Source: Plantago major (taxonomy: Eukaryota > Streptophyta > Magnoliopsida > Lamiales > Plantaginaceae). Taken from it: a stretch of DNA of 64,000 nucleotides. The notes under the pieces were generated by a model, which saw only the letters and a program-made list of their open reading frames with translations, was not told where the DNA came from and did not search any database. Position 1 is the first letter of the stretch; each line of letters starts with the position of its first letter. Positions 62,801 through 64,000 of the stretch are shown in pieces. The stretch lies in the NCBI GenBank assembly GCA_026545765.1, contig CM048840.1, forward strand, positions 59,180,843-59,244,842. The letters are read 5' to 3'. Position numbers and translations under genes: made by a program.

Positions 62801-64000
62801 TTTGTAATTATCTCTCTCCCATTATTGTTTTATTTAACTCCCGAGTAGAATTTTATACATGTTGTTTATCCCAATCCATATGTGTGTTGATTGATTCTCA
62901 TGTAGTGTTCTTCGTTTCTGATACTCTTACTCCTTCTCTGTATTGTTTAAATCTCGAATAGACTTCTTTGTTTGACATTATCCCACTCCTCCTGTGTGTT
63001 GTTTAAATCTCAAATTGCCTTCTCCGTTTGTAATTATCCCACTCCTTTATTGTGTTGTTTCACTCTCGAGTAGAATTTTACAGTTGTTGTTTATCCCACA
63101 CCTTATGTGTGTTCTTCAACTCTTAAGTAGTGTTCTTCGTTTGTGATACTCTTACTCCTTCTCTGTATTGTTTAAATCTCGAATAGACTTCTTTGTTTGA
63201 CATTATCCCACTCCTTTAGTGTGTTGTTTAACTCCCGAGTAGAGTTATTCGTTTGTTTATCTTCCATCTCCAAAGTTTGTTGTTTATATCTCTCAAGTAG
63301 ATTTGTTCGTTTGTTGTTTATTCAACACCTTTTGTGTTTTGTTTAACTCTCAAGTAGAGTTCTTCGTTCGTTATTTTAATACTCCGCTTGTGTGTTGTTT
63401 AAATCTCAAATTGACTTCTCCGTCTGGATTATCTCTCTCCCATTATTGTTTTATTTAATACCCGACTAGAATTTTATACATATTGTTTATCCCAATCCAT
63501 GTGTGATGATTAATTCTCAAGTAGTGTTCTTCGTTTCAGATACTCTTACTCCTTCTCTGTATTGTTTAAATCTCGAATATACTTCTTTGTTTGACATTAT
63601 CCCACACCTCCTGTGTGTTGTTTAAATCTCAAATTGCCTTCTCCGTTTGTAATTATCCCACTCCTTCATTGTGTTGTTTCACTCTCGAGTAGATTTTTAT
63701 AGTTGTTGTTTATCCCACACCTTATGTGTGTTCTTCAACTCTTAAGTAGTGTTCTTCGTTTGTGATACTCTTACTCCTTCTGTGTATTGTTTAAATCTCG
63801 TATAGACTTCATTGTTTAACATTATCCCACTCCTTTAGTGTGTTGTTTAACTCTCAAGTAGAGTTCTTCGTTCGTTATTTTATTACTCCGCTTGTGTGTT
63901 GTTTAAATCTCAAATTGACTTCTCCGTTTGTAATTATCTCTCTCCCATTATGGTTTTATTTAACTCCCGAGTAGAATTTTATACATGTTGTTTATCCCAA

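Larger units (their letters stand above)
10528..64000 (+). repeat. Right satellite array: 11-monomer HOR and derivatives
   Basis: 53.5 kb of uninterrupted tandem monomers, all in one orientation (a to k on the plus strand) and pyrimidine-rich on that strand. The landmark gttgtttattcaacacc in monomer b spaces the cycles. Intervals cluster at about 395, 454, 563, 620, 670, 845, 1040, 1124 and one 1632 bp, close to 7, 8, 10, 11, 12, 15, 19, 20 and 29 monomers. Most monomers share the core ctcgag, ctcaag, cttaag or ctcgaa at the same place, followed by tag. No flanking unique DNA, insertion or gene is visible. The array runs off the end of the window. Confidence 0.96.
54501..64000 (+). repeat. 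Domain R7: 2.25-kb super-repeat of paired 20-mers
   Basis: Monomer b landmarks at about 54837, 55944, 57071, 58198, 59322, 59944, 61064, 62191 and 63313 give spacings of 1107, 1127, 1127, 1124, 622, 1120, 1127 and 1122 bp. Two alternating kinds of 20-mer form a larger unit. The marker ttcaccgtttgtaatcg falls at about 56781, 59654 and 61901, and a damaged form at about 54545. The marker tgtgatgattaattc falls at about 58388, 61256 and 63503. Spacings are about 2247 bp, or 2870 bp where one extra 11-mer (59232-59853) is inserted. Alternate a/b pairs are of the R2 variant type (near 54780, 57010, 59890 and 62110) and of the standard type. Confidence 0.87.

Noticed and set aside
10528-64000. CRISPR-like regular repeat spacing.
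   Set aside because: The units are directly contiguous with no unique spacers between them, and the intervening sequence is itself repeat.
1-64000. CENP-B box in the monomers.
   Set aside because: I compared the ttcg-containing parts (ttcgttcgttatttta, ttcgtttgtgatac) with the TTCGNNNNANNCGGG pattern and none matches. The required CGGG is absent from the consensus monomers.
1-64000. Telomeric repeats such as TTTAGGG, TTAGGG or TTAGG arrays.
   Set aside because: No tandem run of any of these is present. The phrase tttagtgtgttg in monomer k is part of the 56-bp unit.

Overview
The whole window is one kind of sequence: a tandem satellite DNA array. I find no gene, RNA gene, transposon or unique flanking DNA in any of the 64 kb. 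The basic unit is an AT-rich monomer of about 56 bp (55 to 59 bp) that recurs more than a thousand times. Eleven diverged monomer types can be told apart, named here a to k. They follow each other in a fixed order and form higher-order repeats (HORs). One reference 11-monomer unit, with every monomer boundary, is annotated at 59232-59853 (622 bp). Such an array, plus a 100-N scaffold gap, indicates a eukaryotic nuclear chromosome assembly, in a heterochromatic (centromeric, pericentromeric, subtelomeric or knob-like) block. I cannot name the species from this sequence.

Layout. Positions 1-10427 hold an array whose a-to-k reading lies on the minus strand. Positions 10428-10527 are exactly 100 N. 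Positions 10528-64000 hold an array of the same family on the plus strand. Orientation, base skew and HOR architecture all change at the gap. The left array uses a 7-monomer core (a b c d e f then k or g, about 397 bp) plus a variable number (0 to 4) of inserted 169-bp i-j-k trimers, and it lacks monomer h. The right array uses the 11-mer a-k (about 620 bp). It expands mainly by inserting a g-h-i-j tetramer (15-mer, about 845 bp; 19-mer, about 1.04 kb) or by following the 11-mer with a c-to-k 9-mer that lacks a and b (20-mer, about 1,124 bp).

The right array divides into domains by unit type: 10528-23240 (mixed 11-, 15-, 19- and 20-mers), 23241-28610 (variant a and b monomers, 11-, 7- and 12-mers), 28611-34400 (11-, 20- and 29-mers), 34401-40440 (15-mers), 40441-46020 (a second copy of the 23-28 kb domain), 46021-54500 (11- and 20-mers with a 2.37-kb duplication) and 54501-64000 (a homogeneous 2.25-kb super-repeat). 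Several stretches, mainly 12.5-15.5, 17.5-18.5, 20.7-22.9 and 25.4-27.7 kb and a short one at 6.8-7.4 kb, are full of small indels and a recurrent CGT-to-CGC change. This pattern looks more like uncorrected long-read consensus error than evolution.

Nothing here encodes a protein system. The interest lies in the hierarchical architecture, the inverted junction at the gap, large duplications inside the array, and the quality pattern. All repeat lengths were measured by hand from landmark motifs and may be off by a few bases.
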